64,000 nucleotides of DNA from Coriobacteriaceae bacterium (GTDB lineage Bacteria > Actinomycetota > Coriobacteriia > Coriobacteriales > Coriobacteriaceae), in the NCBI GenBank assembly GCA_025757745.1, contig CP107217.1, forward strand, positions 1,178,001-1,242,000. Direction: 5' to 3'. The position numbers were made by a program, and so were the translations under genes. Of the stretch, positions 53,750 to 63,481 are shown one piece after another. The notes under the pieces are model-generated. The model had not been told where the DNA came from and made no database searches. It saw only the letters and a program-made list of their open reading frames with translations. The first letter of the stretch is position 1. Each line of letters opens with the position of its first letter.

Positions 53750-54677
53750 TGGCTTGCCCCTTGTGAGCGTAATCATGCCGACGTATCGCAGGACCGACAC
53801 TCTGGGCCGCGCTATTGGTAGCGTCTTGAGTCAAACCTATCGGAATCTCGAGCTCATCATTGTTAATGACAACGGCGGCGAAGATTGCTTTACACCCCGC
53901 GTGCACGAGATTGTTTCGTCGTTCTCCTCTTCAGATTCAAGAGTACGCCTTCTCGAACCTTCCATTCATAAGAACGGCGCCTTTGCGCGCAACAGGGGAG
54001 TCGAATCGTCGTCTGGCTCCTACCTCGCTTTTTTAGATGACGACGACTGGTGGGAGCCTGAGAAGATTGAACGTCAGGTTGAGGCGTTTACATCGCTATC
54101 CGATGATTGGGGAGTTGTTTCATGTCGCGTTAAACGCTTCAGGGGAGATGATCTGATAAGTGTTCTTCCCAAACATCCTGATGGGCATGTCTACAAGGAC
54201 ATCATGCTCATTGTCTCCGACTTTCCTACAGGCACGCTCTTGGTTCGCCGCGATCTCTTTGAGCAAGTCGGGGGGTTCGATGAGGAGCTCATTCGTCATC
54301 AGGACCTTCAGCTCCTTATCGAGCTCACTTTTCGAAAAAAGTTGTATCAACTCAATGAACCTCTTCATTGCTGTGATGTTAGTGACGGGCAGAATAGACT
54401 TGGCCCCGATGACCTCATTAAGGCAAAGAAGGCCCTCTTCACCTCGGTAGCTGACGTATATGGCAGCCTAACGCTATTCGAGAAACATGCAGTGGCGTCG
54501 GCTCAGCGTGCGGAGGTTGGTCGGATGAGGATCAAGAATGGTCAGAAACTGCAGGGGATTGTCGACATTCTTGGTTTGCTCTCAGCTCCTGAAGCTCTGT
54601 GGAAGACTGCAGAAAAGACGATGCTCAGGATGCGCGGAAATCATAACGCACGCAAGGCGGTCGATATCTCATGTTAG
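53730..54677 (+). CDS. Glycosyltransferase family 2
   Basis: The protein of about 315 residues has LVSVIMPTYRRTDTLGRAIGSVLSQTYRNLELIIVND and the acidic AFLDDDDWWEPEKIERQV motif, with a LVRRDLFEQVGGFDEELIRHQDLQLLIEL region. The start is GTG 53730 or TTG 53739, both within the previous gene end. Acceptor and donor are unknown. Confidence 0.9.
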   Translation: MATLIGSGLPLVSVIMPTYRRTDTLGRAIGSVLSQTYRNLELIIVNDNGGEDCFTPRVHEIVSSFSSSDSRVRLLEPSIHKNGAFARNRGVESSSGSYLAFLDDDDWWEPEKIERQVEAFTSLSDDWGVVSCRVKRFRGDDLISVLPKHPDGHVYKDIMLIVSDFPTGTLLVRRDLFEQVGGFDEELIRHQDLQLLIELTFRKKLYQLNEPLHCCDVSDGQNRLGPDDLIKAKKALFTSVADVYGSLTLFEKHAVASAQRAEVGRMRIKNGQKLQGIVDILGLLSAPEALWKTAEKTMLRMRGNHNARKAVDISC

Positions 54678-55963
54678 CTGACAAGGCCATGCGTGTTTCA
54701 AGGCGCATTGAGCTAAGGCGACCCAAGAATGAGGATGTGACCCTTGAGGCTAGAGTCATTGACTGCTTTCCTGCCATTGCTCTATTCATTTTCGTTTCTT
54801 ACCACGGTCTTCGCGATTTCATTGCTTCGACCATCGGGATGTATGGGGCTGTCGTTTATACGCTAACCGGAATATCTTATCTTTTGCTTATTGTTTACTG
54901 GTTCCGTTGTGGGTTGAGGTTGAGCGGAAGGGTAATCCTGCCCGCTGTCGCTGTATTCGCAATCTTTTCTATATATATGGTGCTCTGCGACGTCGACTAC
55001 TTCATCTTCGATGATTATGCCCTTCCGCAGGCAATCAACCCGATGGGAGGCATGATTGCGTTCCTATTTCTTGCTTCTCAGAACGATGCCAAACGCGCTG
55101 ATGCGGCACTCAAGTTTGCATGCATCGTCATGACCTTGTACCTACAGGCCTCCCTGAGCTCAGTTATGCAGGCCACGACGCTATATGGCTACGACATGGG
55201 GCTTGGCTTCGAAGCTATGTTTTTCGCCTTGCTCTCTCTTCACTTCATCGTAGACGATGCAGACGGACTCAATATCCCCTCCTTTGTCCTTTGGCTCGCG
55301 TGTGCGCTTTCGAACATTGCGCTTATCCTTTCGTACGGCTCCCGTGGACCCCTTCTCGGCATTATCGCTTTTGCCGCTCTCAGGTTCCTGGTCTTTGTTT
55401 TCGGTTCAAAGACATCCGTCCTTAAGAAGTTCTTAATATCTGCCGCGATTCTCTGCGCTGCGTTGATTCTGGTATTTTCGCTCACCGATCTGGCTTTGGC
55501 GCTTAATCATCAACTTAATTCGATGGGCATAACCTCGCGCACCTTGGAGAAGTTTCTATACGCCGATGTTATGAGTGACAGTGGTCGTTCCGCCATCTGG
55601 AATGCCTTGACTCCGCGCATTTCGTTGTTCGGTCACGGGCCCTTTTCGGATCAGGCGTATCTGGGGCCCGGCAACTACTGCCACAACTTCTTCCTCGAGA
55701 TCTTTTATGACTTTGGTATTCCGTTCGGAATTGTCATTTTGTGCGTTCTCGCCTGGTTCCTCGTTCTCTCATTTAGGAGCTGCAACGTGTCCCCCTGGTT
55801 CCCCATTTTCCTTACTCTTCTGGCGTTTTGCATCGGGCGTCTCGGACTTTCCGGCACTTTCTGGACGGAGACCTATTTCTGGGGGTTGCTAGCGGTTATG
55901 GGGCTTTGCATTGCCGACCTCAAAAAGAATGCAGCCGCCGCTTCGAAGGAGGTTGCTCGCTGA
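54671..55963 (+). CDS. O-antigen ligase/polymerase-like membrane protein (Wzy type)
   Basis: The 430-residue protein has about eleven hydrophobic segments and a large loop (about 280-340) with a SGRSAIWNALTPRISLFGHGPFSDQAYLGPGNYCHNFFLEIFYDFGI block, typical of Wzy/WaaL-family proteins. It should polymerize repeat units outside the membrane. Start and stop overlap neighbours (ATGTTAG and TGATG). Confidence 0.8.
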   Translation: MLADKAMRVSRRIELRRPKNEDVTLEARVIDCFPAIALFIFVSYHGLRDFIASTIGMYGAVVYTLTGISYLLLIVYWFRCGLRLSGRVILPAVAVFAIFSIYMVLCDVDYFIFDDYALPQAINPMGGMIAFLFLASQNDAKRADAALKFACIVMTLYLQASLSSVMQATTLYGYDMGLGFEAMFFALLSLHFIVDDADGLNIPSFVLWLACALSNIALILSYGSRGPLLGIIAFAALRFLVFVFGSKTSVLKKFLISAAILCAALILVFSLTDLALALNHQLNSMGITSRTLEKFLYADVMSDSGRSAIWNALTPRISLFGHGPFSDQAYLGPGNYCHNFFLEIFYDFGIPFGIVILCVLAWFLVLSFRSCNVSPWFPIFLTLLAFCIGRLGLSGTFWTETYFWGLLAVMGLCIADLKKNAAAASKEVAR

Positions 55964-57498
55964 TGGCATCCAGACGATACAACGCTGCCCGAAACATCGT
56001 TTGGGCAGTCATTAATAAGATTTTCGTAATCATCATGCCGTTCGCAGCGCGCACGGCTATGATTTATTACCTGGGTGTGGAGTACACTGGCCTGGGAAGC
56101 CTTTTCACTTCAGTCCTTACTGTCCTATCGCTTGCCGAACTCGGTTTCAGTAGTGCGATGGTCTTCAGTATGTACGAGCCCATCAACAAGGGCGACAGGC
56201 CGAAGCTTTGCGCGCTTCTTTCGTTCTACCGTCTCGTTTACCGCGTTATCGGTATTGCTGTACTCGTCGTCGGTGTTACGCTTATGCCATTCCTGCCGTC
56301 GCTCATCAAAGGCAGCGTCCCCGGCGGTATCAATATCTACCTCTTATATGGGGTCTACCTTTCGAACACCGTCATCGGTTACTTTCTGTATGCGTATAAG
56401 GTCTCCTTGCTCACCGCTTACCAACGCGGCGATGTGGTGAGCAAGGTGGGCTTGGTTACGAGCGTAGGAATGTACGCTTTTCAGATCGCCGCCCTCGTTC
56501 TCACCCAGAACTTCTACGTCTATGCGGTGCTTTTGCCCCTCTCAACTATCGTCAACAATATCGTCTGCAACGTTCTCTCGAACCGGCTTTACCCGGACAT
56601 TGTGTGTGACGGCAAGCTCGATCGTGAGACCGTCCGCGACATTGCAAAGCGCGTCTCAGGCGTGTTCCTCTATAAACTCAGTTCTACGACCAGGACTTCA
56701 TTCGACAGCGTCGTTATTTCTGCGTTCCTGGGCCTTTCGGTCCTAACGCAGTACCAGAACTATTTCATGATTGTCAGTTCGGTGTCAGGCATGCTCGCCG
56801 TTGTCATCAATGCTATTACCGCAAGCGTCGGCGACGGCATCGTTTCGAAATCTCGCGACGAAAACTATGAAGACTTCAGAGTATTTGTGTTTCTTTACAT
56901 GGCAATTGCTGCCGTCTGCTCGTCTTGTCTTCTTTGCCTCATTCAGCCTTTCATGAGAATCTGGGTTGGTAGCGATCTGTCAATCGCGGACGGCCTCGCT
57001 GCACTATTCGTCCTTTATTTCTATGTCCAGACAATGGGGGATATCGTATATCTCTATAGGACAGCAGCTGGGCTTTGGTGGCAGGACCGCATACGACCGA
57101 TTGTCGAATCTATCGCCAATGTCATCCTGAATCTGTTGTTCGTCCAACTCTGGGGATTTGCCGGTATCCTGCTGGCCACGATCACGACCCTCGTGCTCAT
57201 CAACTTTGGCTGGGGTGCGTGCATCCTTTTCAAGCACTATTTTAAGCGTGGTATAGGTGATTACCTCGCCCTTCAGGCGCGGCAGCTCATTGCCATGATC
57301 GCCGCCTGTGCCGTCTCTTATTTCATTTGCGGCTTCATCGGTGTCGCTGGCGTCCCTGGGCTCTGCCTGAAGCTTGCCTGCTCACTTATGTTGTCATTGG
57401 CGGTCCTATGGGCCTTCAGCTTTAAGTCCGACCTTTTCAGTCAGAGCATGGACTTCATGAAGGAGACCCTGCGACTCCTATCCAGTAAAACAGTCTAA
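55963..57498 (+). CDS. Polysaccharide flippase (Wzx/MATE-like)
   Basis: The 511-residue protein has 12 to 14 membrane segments and begins RRYNAARNIVWAVINKIFVIIMPFAARTAMIYYLGVEYTGLGSLF, typical of the polysaccharide-exporter branch of the MOP superfamily. It should move lipid-linked units across the membrane. ATG 55963 has GAAGGAGG upstream. Confidence 0.87.
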   Translation: MASRRYNAARNIVWAVINKIFVIIMPFAARTAMIYYLGVEYTGLGSLFTSVLTVLSLAELGFSSAMVFSMYEPINKGDRPKLCALLSFYRLVYRVIGIAVLVVGVTLMPFLPSLIKGSVPGGINIYLLYGVYLSNTVIGYFLYAYKVSLLTAYQRGDVVSKVGLVTSVGMYAFQIAALVLTQNFYVYAVLLPLSTIVNNIVCNVLSNRLYPDIVCDGKLDRETVRDIAKRVSGVFLYKLSSTTRTSFDSVVISAFLGLSVLTQYQNYFMIVSSVSGMLAVVINAITASVGDGIVSKSRDENYEDFRVFVFLYMAIAAVCSSCLLCLIQPFMRIWVGSDLSIADGLAALFVLYFYVQTMGDIVYLYRTAAGLWWQDRIRPIVESIANVILNLLFVQLWGFAGILLATITTLVLINFGWGACILFKHYFKRGIGDYLALQARQLIAMIAACAVSYFICGFIGVAGVPGLCLKLACSLMLSLAVLWAFSFKSDLFSQSMDFMKETLRLLSSKTV

Positions 57499-57509
57499 AG
57501 GAGGAAATA

Positions 57510-58625
57510 ATGGAGTTTATCAACCTTAAGAAGCAGTATGAATTGCTCCGACCGAACCTTTCCGTAAGGGTCGACGAGATCATGGCCGGCGCTCATTTCA
57601 TCGGAGGCCCAGAAGTGGGCGAGCTCGAGGAGAGGCTAGCTGACTACGTTGGACGATCTCACTGCCTCGGGTGTGGCAATGGCACCGAGGCGCTCCAGCT
57701 CGCTTATATGGCTTACGGAATCGGCGCTGGCGACGCAGTCTTCTGTCCCGCGATGACTTTTATTGCATCCGTGGAGCCCGCCGCGATGCTCGGCGCCACT
57801 CCGGTCTTTTGCGATATCGAGCCTGACACCTTCAACCTTTCGCCAAGCTCTCTCGTAGAACAGATAGAGATCGTCGAGCGCGAGGGCAAGCTTAGGCCTC
57901 GCGCGGTCGTCGCGGTTGACTTCCTTGGCAATCCTGCCCGCTTCGACGAGATCTCTAAAATTTGCGAAGACCACGGTCTTCTGCTGATCGAGGACGCCGC
58001 ACAAGGTACCGGTGCCTCTTACAAGGGTTCCCGCTGCGGCTCGTTTGGCGACATCGCCTGCACGAGTTTCTTCCCCTCGAAGCCGCTCGGCTGTTACGGT
58101 GACGGCGGTGCCGTCTTTACCGATGACAACGAGATTGCCGGCCTAATCGCTTCTTTGAAGGTGCACGGCAAAGGGTCGAGCAAGTACGACAACGTCCGCG
58201 TTGGCATGAATTCGCGCCTTGACACTATTCAGGCGGCGGTCCTTCTGGCAAAGATGGACTTGCTCGACACCGAGATGGATAAACGTCAGGAAGTCGCAGC
58301 TCGTTATTGGAAGGCATTTGAGGGCAAGATTCAAACCCCGAAGATCACTGAGGATTCCACGAGCTCCTTCGCTCAGTTCGTGCTTATCGCAGAGTCCGAG
58401 GAGCAACGAGATCATGTTGTCGCTTCCATGAAGAAAGTGGGCGTGCCATCCCTCGTTTACTACCCGAAGCCCCTTCACCAGATGAAGGCCTTTGGCGGTC
58501 ACGTTGCCCAATCGTTCCCAAACGCCGAACACTACGCGCGGTGCAACTTTGGCATCCCATTTTCACCCTACATTACCGAGGAGGAGCAGGACGAGGTCGT
58601 CTCTGCTGTCCTCGCAGCTCTCTAG
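57510..58625 (+). CDS. DegT/DnrJ/EryC1-family sugar aminotransferase
   Basis: The 371-residue PLP enzyme has GNGTEALQLAYMAYGIGAGD, the pyridoxal-binding Lys in TSFFPSKPLGCYGDGG and HGKGSSKYDNVRVGMNSRLDTIQAAVL. Such enzymes place an amino group on a keto sugar. AAAGGAGG precedes the ATG. With the next gene, a Gfo/Idh oxidoreductase of the WlbA type, it forms a 3-oxidation plus 3-amination pair known from WlbA/WlbC pathways; the substrate is inferred. Confidence 0.92.
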   Translation: MEFINLKKQYELLRPNLSVRVDEIMAGAHFIGGPEVGELEERLADYVGRSHCLGCGNGTEALQLAYMAYGIGAGDAVFCPAMTFIASVEPAAMLGATPVFCDIEPDTFNLSPSSLVEQIEIVEREGKLRPRAVVAVDFLGNPARFDEISKICEDHGLLLIEDAAQGTGASYKGSRCGSFGDIACTSFFPSKPLGCYGDGGAVFTDDNEIAGLIASLKVHGKGSSKYDNVRVGMNSRLDTIQAAVLLAKMDLLDTEMDKRQEVAARYWKAFEGKIQTPKITEDSTSSFAQFVLIAESEEQRDHVVASMKKVGVPSLVYYPKPLHQMKAFGGHVAQSFPNAEHYARCNFGIPFSPYITEEEQDEVVSAVLAAL

Positions 58626-58651
58626 ACCAGCACGTATGGGAAGGAAGGAAC

Positions 58652-59734
58652 ATGAAATACGCTCTTATTGGCTGTGGAAGAATCGCAGTCAACCATATCA
58701 AGGCTGTCGCCAACAACAACTTGGATCTCGTTGCCGTCTGTGACATAGACCCTTCCAAGTTCGATACTATGTTCGAGAAGGCCGGCTTCGGTGACTTCCC
58801 CGGAACTGAGCGTTGCAGTGACTACTCCGCGATGCTCGACGCTCACCCTGAGATCGAGCTCGTTGGTATCGCGACCGAGAGCGGCGAGCATGCGAAGATC
58901 GCCCTCGACTGCATCGAGCGCGGCATCAACGTTATAATCGAGAAACCGATGGCAATGTCCATGCAGGACGCCGACCTGATCGTCGAGCGATCCCACGAGA
59001 AGGGCGTTAAAGTCTCCGTCTGCCATCAGAACCGCTTTAACCTCGCTATCCAAAAACTGAGGGGGGCACTAGACGGGGGTCGTTTCGGGACTATCTCCCA
59101 TGGTTCGATCAATGTCCGCTGGAACCGTGGCAAATCCTATTACGAGCAGGCGCCCTGGCGAGGAACATGGGAGCAGGATGGCGGCACGCTCATGAACCAG
59201 TGCATCCATGGCATCGACCTGCTCAGATGGATGCTCGGAAACGAGGTCGAAGAAGTCTACGGTGCCACGCGCCAGCGTTTTCATGACTACCTTGAGGCCG
59301 AAGACGTGGGTGTTGCCGTCCTGAAGTTCAAGAACGGCGCCGTTGGCACCATCGAAGGTACTGCAAACGTTTACCCAAAGAATCTCGAGGAGACGCTCTA
59401 CGTTTTCGGAGAGACAGGCACCGTCAAGGTCGGCGGCACCTCGACGAACAACATTGACGTATGGGAATTCGCTGAGGAGACCGGCGCCGATGCAGAGACG
59501 AAGAGACTTCATGAGGTCACGAGCAATGTTTACGGCAATGGGCACACCGCGCTCTATGCTGACATGATTGACGCCATCAAGAATGACCGCGCGCCCTATG
59601 TGGATGCCATTGCCGGTAGGAATGCACTTGAAATCGTGCTTGCGATTTACAAGAGTCAGAAGACCGACGAGCCTGTCAAGCTCCCTCTACAAAATTTTGC
59701 CTCCATTGACATGGCCGGCGAGTTCGGCAAATAG
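58652..59734 (+). CDS. Gfo/Idh/MocA oxidoreductase, WlbA-like
   Basis: The 360-residue NAD-dependent dehydrogenase has YALIGCGRIAVNHIKAV, GINVIIEKPMAMSMQDAD and YYEQAPWRGTWEQDGGTLMNQCIHGIDLL. The last block matches UDP-GlcNAc(A) 3-dehydrogenases such as WlbA. It follows the aminotransferase by 26 bases and has AAGGAAGG upstream. Confidence 0.9.
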   Translation: MKYALIGCGRIAVNHIKAVANNNLDLVAVCDIDPSKFDTMFEKAGFGDFPGTERCSDYSAMLDAHPEIELVGIATESGEHAKIALDCIERGINVIIEKPMAMSMQDADLIVERSHEKGVKVSVCHQNRFNLAIQKLRGALDGGRFGTISHGSINVRWNRGKSYYEQAPWRGTWEQDGGTLMNQCIHGIDLLRWMLGNEVEEVYGATRQRFHDYLEAEDVGVAVLKFKNGAVGTIEGTANVYPKNLEETLYVFGETGTVKVGGTSTNNIDVWEFAEETGADAETKRLHEVTSNVYGNGHTALYADMIDAIKNDRAPYVDAIAGRNALEIVLAIYKSQKTDEPVKLPLQNFASIDMAGEFGK

Positions 59735-59742
59735 GAGCTAAT

Positions 59743-60711
59743 TTGCCTATTCTGAAACATATCCAAACGTTGCGACACGTTGGAGTTGGACCATCTGCTA
59801 AATGGGCACGGGACAGGGCCGTTGCACCTCTAGTCCCCACTATCCACAAGATGCGCTGGTCGAAACACTCATCTGAGGCTGGGTATTCCGGGCTCTCCGC
59901 CGAGCACCACGAGGTTCCTCTCGTAATCTCGCTAACAACGTTTCCTGCGAGGACGAGGACTGTGCATATCGTTATCGAGTCATTGCTCATGCAGACCTGT
60001 AAGCCTGACGTTCTGGTACTTTGGCTCGCGCGCGAGCAGTACCCGGGCGGCGAGGCCGATCTGCCGGAGAGTCTGATCGGATTGAAGAGGTATGGCCTCG
60101 ACATACGCTGGTGCAGTGACATGCGCTCATATAAGAAGCTCATACCGACGCTGCGCGAGTTTCCGGGGGCCGCAGTGATTACGGCGGACGATGACATCTA
60201 CTACGGCCCGCATTGGGCCGGAAAGCTTTACCGTGCCTATATGGAGAATCCTAGGGCGGTGCATTGTCACCGGGTGACGAAGTTCTACAAGGACGAGGGT
60301 CAGTGGCGCACTTCTCCCGGCGGATACGATGTGTACCCGTTTCCGACCTACCTCCATAAGCTGACGGGGGTCAGTGGCGCTATCTATCCGCCCGCACCAC
60401 TGCCCCCCGAGATGGTGGACGAATCGCTGTTCATGAAGATCGCCCCAACAAACGACGACATTTGGTTTTGGCTGATGGCGGCCCGTGCGGGTCTGCCCTG
60501 CAACGTGGTGCGGGGCAGCGAGCCCGCGCTCTTCTATGTGGAGGGGTCGCAGGAGCAGGCGCTTACCAAGGTTAACGATCAGGGGGAAAGGCTGTTCTGG
60601 AAGCAGTTTGGCGCGGTACTGGAGAAGTTTCCCGATGCAGCGAGGTTGCTCGACAATGAATGGTGCAGGGTCCGGGCTATTAACGGCGCGGGTGCCCTTA
60701 AGGAGGAATAA
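59743..60711 (+). CDS. Probable glycosyltransferase
   Basis: The 322-residue protein has LVISLTTFPARTRTVHIVIESLLMQTCKPDVLVLWL and a metal-binding-like ITADDDIYYGPHW, the features of a GT-A type transferase distant from family 2. The N-terminus is basic and no membrane segment is clear. The start is TTG 59743, with TAGGAG upstream. The sugar is unknown. Confidence 0.75.
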   Translation: MPILKHIQTLRHVGVGPSAKWARDRAVAPLVPTIHKMRWSKHSSEAGYSGLSAEHHEVPLVISLTTFPARTRTVHIVIESLLMQTCKPDVLVLWLAREQYPGGEADLPESLIGLKRYGLDIRWCSDMRSYKKLIPTLREFPGAAVITADDDIYYGPHWAGKLYRAYMENPRAVHCHRVTKFYKDEGQWRTSPGGYDVYPFPTYLHKLTGVSGAIYPPAPLPPEMVDESLFMKIAPTNDDIWFWLMAARAGLPCNVVRGSEPALFYVEGSQEQALTKVNDQGERLFWKQFGAVLEKFPDAARLLDNEWCRVRAINGAGALKEE

Positions 60712-60714
60712 ACT

Positions 60715-61704
60715 GTGACAATCAGCTCTAAGCTTAAGCGTCTGGCGGCAAGTGTCGATACATACGGGTTCGCCTATATTATCGAGCGTGCAAGAGCACC
60801 GCACAGCCAGATCGGAAGCCTTCCCTGCATGAGGAAGAGGCAGGAGCTATATGCCGGCATGTCGGTGGCGGAGCGCGCTGCCGAGCTCGAGAGGCTCTTC
60901 ATGTGCGGCACGGGAAGGAGGCTCGACCTCTCCAATCCTAAGACATTCGACGAGAAGATGCAGTGGCTCAAGCTTTACGGGGAATCAGACCTCAGGGCAC
61001 GCCTCATCGACAAGGTGACCGCCCGCGAATGGGTCGCCGAAAAGGTTGGCGAGAAGTACGTCGTGCCAATGCTTGGCGTTTGGGATTCCTTCGATGAAAT
61101 TGATTTCGACACGCTGCCTGACCGGTTCGCTCTCAAGTGCAATCACGGCGCAGGTTACAACATTATCGTCCATGACAAGTCGAACCTTGACCTTGCCGAT
61201 GCGAAGGTCAAGGTCGATGGATGGATGGGTGAGAACTACGCCTACGGCCAGATGATGGAGCTGCAATACGAACATATTGCGCCCAAGGTCTTTGCCGAGG
61301 AATACATGGAGAACGCCGGCGGCGACATTTACGACTACAAGATTTATTGCTACGACGGTGAGCCGCTCTATACCCAATTCCTCTGTGACAGAGCAACGGG
61401 CCTTCGCATGGCGTATTTCGACAACGAATGGAATAAGCAGACGTTCCGATATTCTCAGCATGCTCTCATTACTGAGAATATTGAGCGTCCTGAGAATTTT
61501 GACGAGATGCTCGACGTGGCCCGTGCACTCTCGGAAGGCTGGCCATTCGTGCGCGTCGACCTGTACCGTCTGGACGACGGGACAGTCAAGTTCGGCGAGA
61601 TGACTTTCATTCCTGCCGGCGGCATGATCGACTGGGTCCCAGCGAGCACCGACCTGTTGCTCGGCGAGGGCATTGAGCTGCCGCTTGGCAAAGCCGGGAG
61701 GTAG
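60715..61704 (+). CDS. TupA-like ATP-grasp protein
   Basis: The 329-residue protein has the TupA-like pattern: LDLSNPKTFDEKMQWLKLY, DKVTAREWVAEKVGEKYVVPMLGVWDSFDEIDFDTLPDRFALKCNHGAGYNI, FAEEYMENAGGDIYDYKIYCYDGEP and KFGEMTFIPAGG. TupA was described in teichuronopeptide synthesis, and homologs occur in capsule clusters, where they may attach amino acids or other groups. The start is GTG 60715 with AAGGAGG upstream. Confidence 0.85.
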   Translation: MTISSKLKRLAASVDTYGFAYIIERARAPHSQIGSLPCMRKRQELYAGMSVAERAAELERLFMCGTGRRLDLSNPKTFDEKMQWLKLYGESDLRARLIDKVTAREWVAEKVGEKYVVPMLGVWDSFDEIDFDTLPDRFALKCNHGAGYNIIVHDKSNLDLADAKVKVDGWMGENYAYGQMMELQYEHIAPKVFAEEYMENAGGDIYDYKIYCYDGEPLYTQFLCDRATGLRMAYFDNEWNKQTFRYSQHALITENIERPENFDEMLDVARALSEGWPFVRVDLYRLDDGTVKFGEMTFIPAGGMIDWVPASTDLLLGEGIELPLGKAGR

Positions 61705-61708
61705 CTCA

Positions 61709-62917
61709 ATGCGCGTACTGATCATCGCCCCCTACTTCGCCCCGAACCCAGAGGTTGCTTCTGTTCGCATGGTGAGCCTGTCGTCGCAGCTCGTCTCTGA
61801 CGGCCATTCCGTTACTGTGCTGTGCCTCTCTCGAAAGGGTCTGCTGCGCGAGAACACACCCGAGGAGCTGACTGCTAGCGTGCCCGACGGAGTGCGGACC
61901 ATACGTTTCGATCTGGACTATTCGACCGCACCGCTGGTAGCCGATTACCTGAACGGCAAGCGGTTCGCTCGAGCCCTTTCGAGCTTGGTGGACCCTGCGA
62001 ACTACGACGTCGTGCTCAATACCTGCGGGCCGTATTACCCGCTGGAGGCAGCATCGATCATTGGGCGCTGGGGAATCCCCTACGTTCTGGACTTCCGCGA
62101 CCTGGGAGCTATCAACTATCGGCCTGCGATTGTATCAGGTTCCGGGGCCGGCGCGGCCAAAGACGCGCTCAAGCGGCTCTATGGCAAGCTCATAAAGCGC
62201 CGCGAGCGCAGGGCGGTGAGTCTTGCCGACCGCGTCATTTGCATCAGCGGCATCGACCTCGAGGCGATGGAGCGGGCCTACGGCCTGGGCTCGAAAGCGA
62301 GCGTCGCCACCAACGGCTTCGACGAAGCCAGGCTCGTCTCCATTCGTCCAAGTGGCGATAAGCCATTTGACCTCACCGCCGCCGTCTTTGGCAAGTTTAT
62401 GTATTACGACAAAGACAAGGCGGCAGCTATCTTGGACGCCCTCTGCGAGATGCGGGCGGAAGGCGTTGATGCGGGGCTTGTCCACATCGGCAAAAAGTAC
62501 GACTGGATTGCAGGGGTTATGGAGTCCAAGGGTATCGACCCGGCTTGTTATGTGAATCTTGGATTGATGGAGTACCAAGCAGGCATGGCACACCTGGGGG
62601 ACGCCGATTTCTTCGTGGTAGAAGATACCTCGCCTGACGACGTGGGCACCAAGATCTACGACTACATCTTCTGGAACAAGCCGGTCGTTGCGGTGGTACC
62701 GCCCGAAGGACCGCTCGCAAAGTTGCTCTCGGGCTTTGCCAATAGCTTCGTTTGCACGACGAGTGATGAGGTCCGTGCTGCGGTGGAAAAAATCGCGGCT
62801 GAGCGATTGGACTGCCTTGACCCGAACCTCGACCGCGACCGGTTCTCGCGCAGACATCAAAACAAGATTATCGAGGGCGTCCTAGAAGACGCCGTCAAGG
62901 TGGCGCGAGAGAATTGA
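61709..62917 (+). CDS. Glycosyltransferase family 4-like
   Basis: The 402-residue protein has the GT-B N-terminal pattern MRVLIIAPYFAPNPEVASVRMVSLSSQLVSDGH and a C-terminal donor-binding part (DFFVVEDTSPDDVGTKIYDYIFWNKPVVAVV). GGGAGG is upstream. Its stop overlaps the TTG start of the broken acyltransferase. Confidence 0.87.
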   Translation: MRVLIIAPYFAPNPEVASVRMVSLSSQLVSDGHSVTVLCLSRKGLLRENTPEELTASVPDGVRTIRFDLDYSTAPLVADYLNGKRFARALSSLVDPANYDVVLNTCGPYYPLEAASIIGRWGIPYVLDFRDLGAINYRPAIVSGSGAGAAKDALKRLYGKLIKRRERRAVSLADRVICISGIDLEAMERAYGLGSKASVATNGFDEARLVSIRPSGDKPFDLTAAVFGKFMYYDKDKAAAILDALCEMRAEGVDAGLVHIGKKYDWIAGVMESKGIDPACYVNLGLMEYQAGMAHLGDADFFVVEDTSPDDVGTKIYDYIFWNKPVVAVVPPEGPLAKLLSGFANSFVCTTSDEVRAAVEKIAAERLDCLDPNLDRDRFSRRHQNKIIEGVLEDAVKVAREN

Positions 62918-63481
62918 TTCGCACCAAGGAAGACCTGCGCCGTTATATGGAAGCTGACAAGAGGATGCTCGAACGGGGGGGGTCGTCACGGTCCCGTGGA
63001 TTACGTCTGGAAGTTCGAGCGGTTGCTGCGTCGGTCGGAGTACTGGCACAACCGGCCAAAGACGCCCCTCACCGTGTTTTGGGGCAAGTTCCTCTCGCTA
63101 CGGCTGGCGCGTATGGAGGCTCGGCTCGGGTTCTCAATCCCGCTCAACGTCTTCGGCAGCGGGCTCAGCATCGCGCACGTTGGCCCCATCGTCGTCAGCC
63201 CTTATGCGTGCATCGGCAGAAACTGCAGGATCCACGTGGACGTGAACATCGGCACGCGGGCTGGCGTACCCAATGAGGCTCCGATCATCGGCGACGACGT
63301 CTACATCGGGTCTGGTGCGAAGCTATTCGGGCGCATCGAGGTGGCCGACCGCATCGCCGTGGGGGCGAACGCCGTTGTGAATAAGAGCTTCGGCGAGCCG
63401 GGCATCTCCATCGGCGGGGTACCGGCCAAGAAGATCAGCGACAAGGGAAACCCCGACTACAAGGGAGGCGATCCTGAATGA
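62914..63481 (+). pseudogene. Serine-acetyltransferase-like hexapeptide protein, frameshifted at G8
   Basis: The N-terminal frame (IRTKEDLRRYMEADKRMLERGG) stops matching at a run of eight G at 62975-62982. From about 62984 a second frame continues as RHGPVDYVWKFERLLRRSEYW, then hexapeptide repeats (GLSIAHVGPIVVSPYACIGRNCRIHVDVNIGTRAG). A G7 run would make one protein of about 188 residues. So the gene is off in this sequence, by phase variation or sequencing error. When on, it should acetylate a sugar or serine-like group in the polymer. The TTG at 62914 overlaps the previous stop. Confidence 0.85.
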
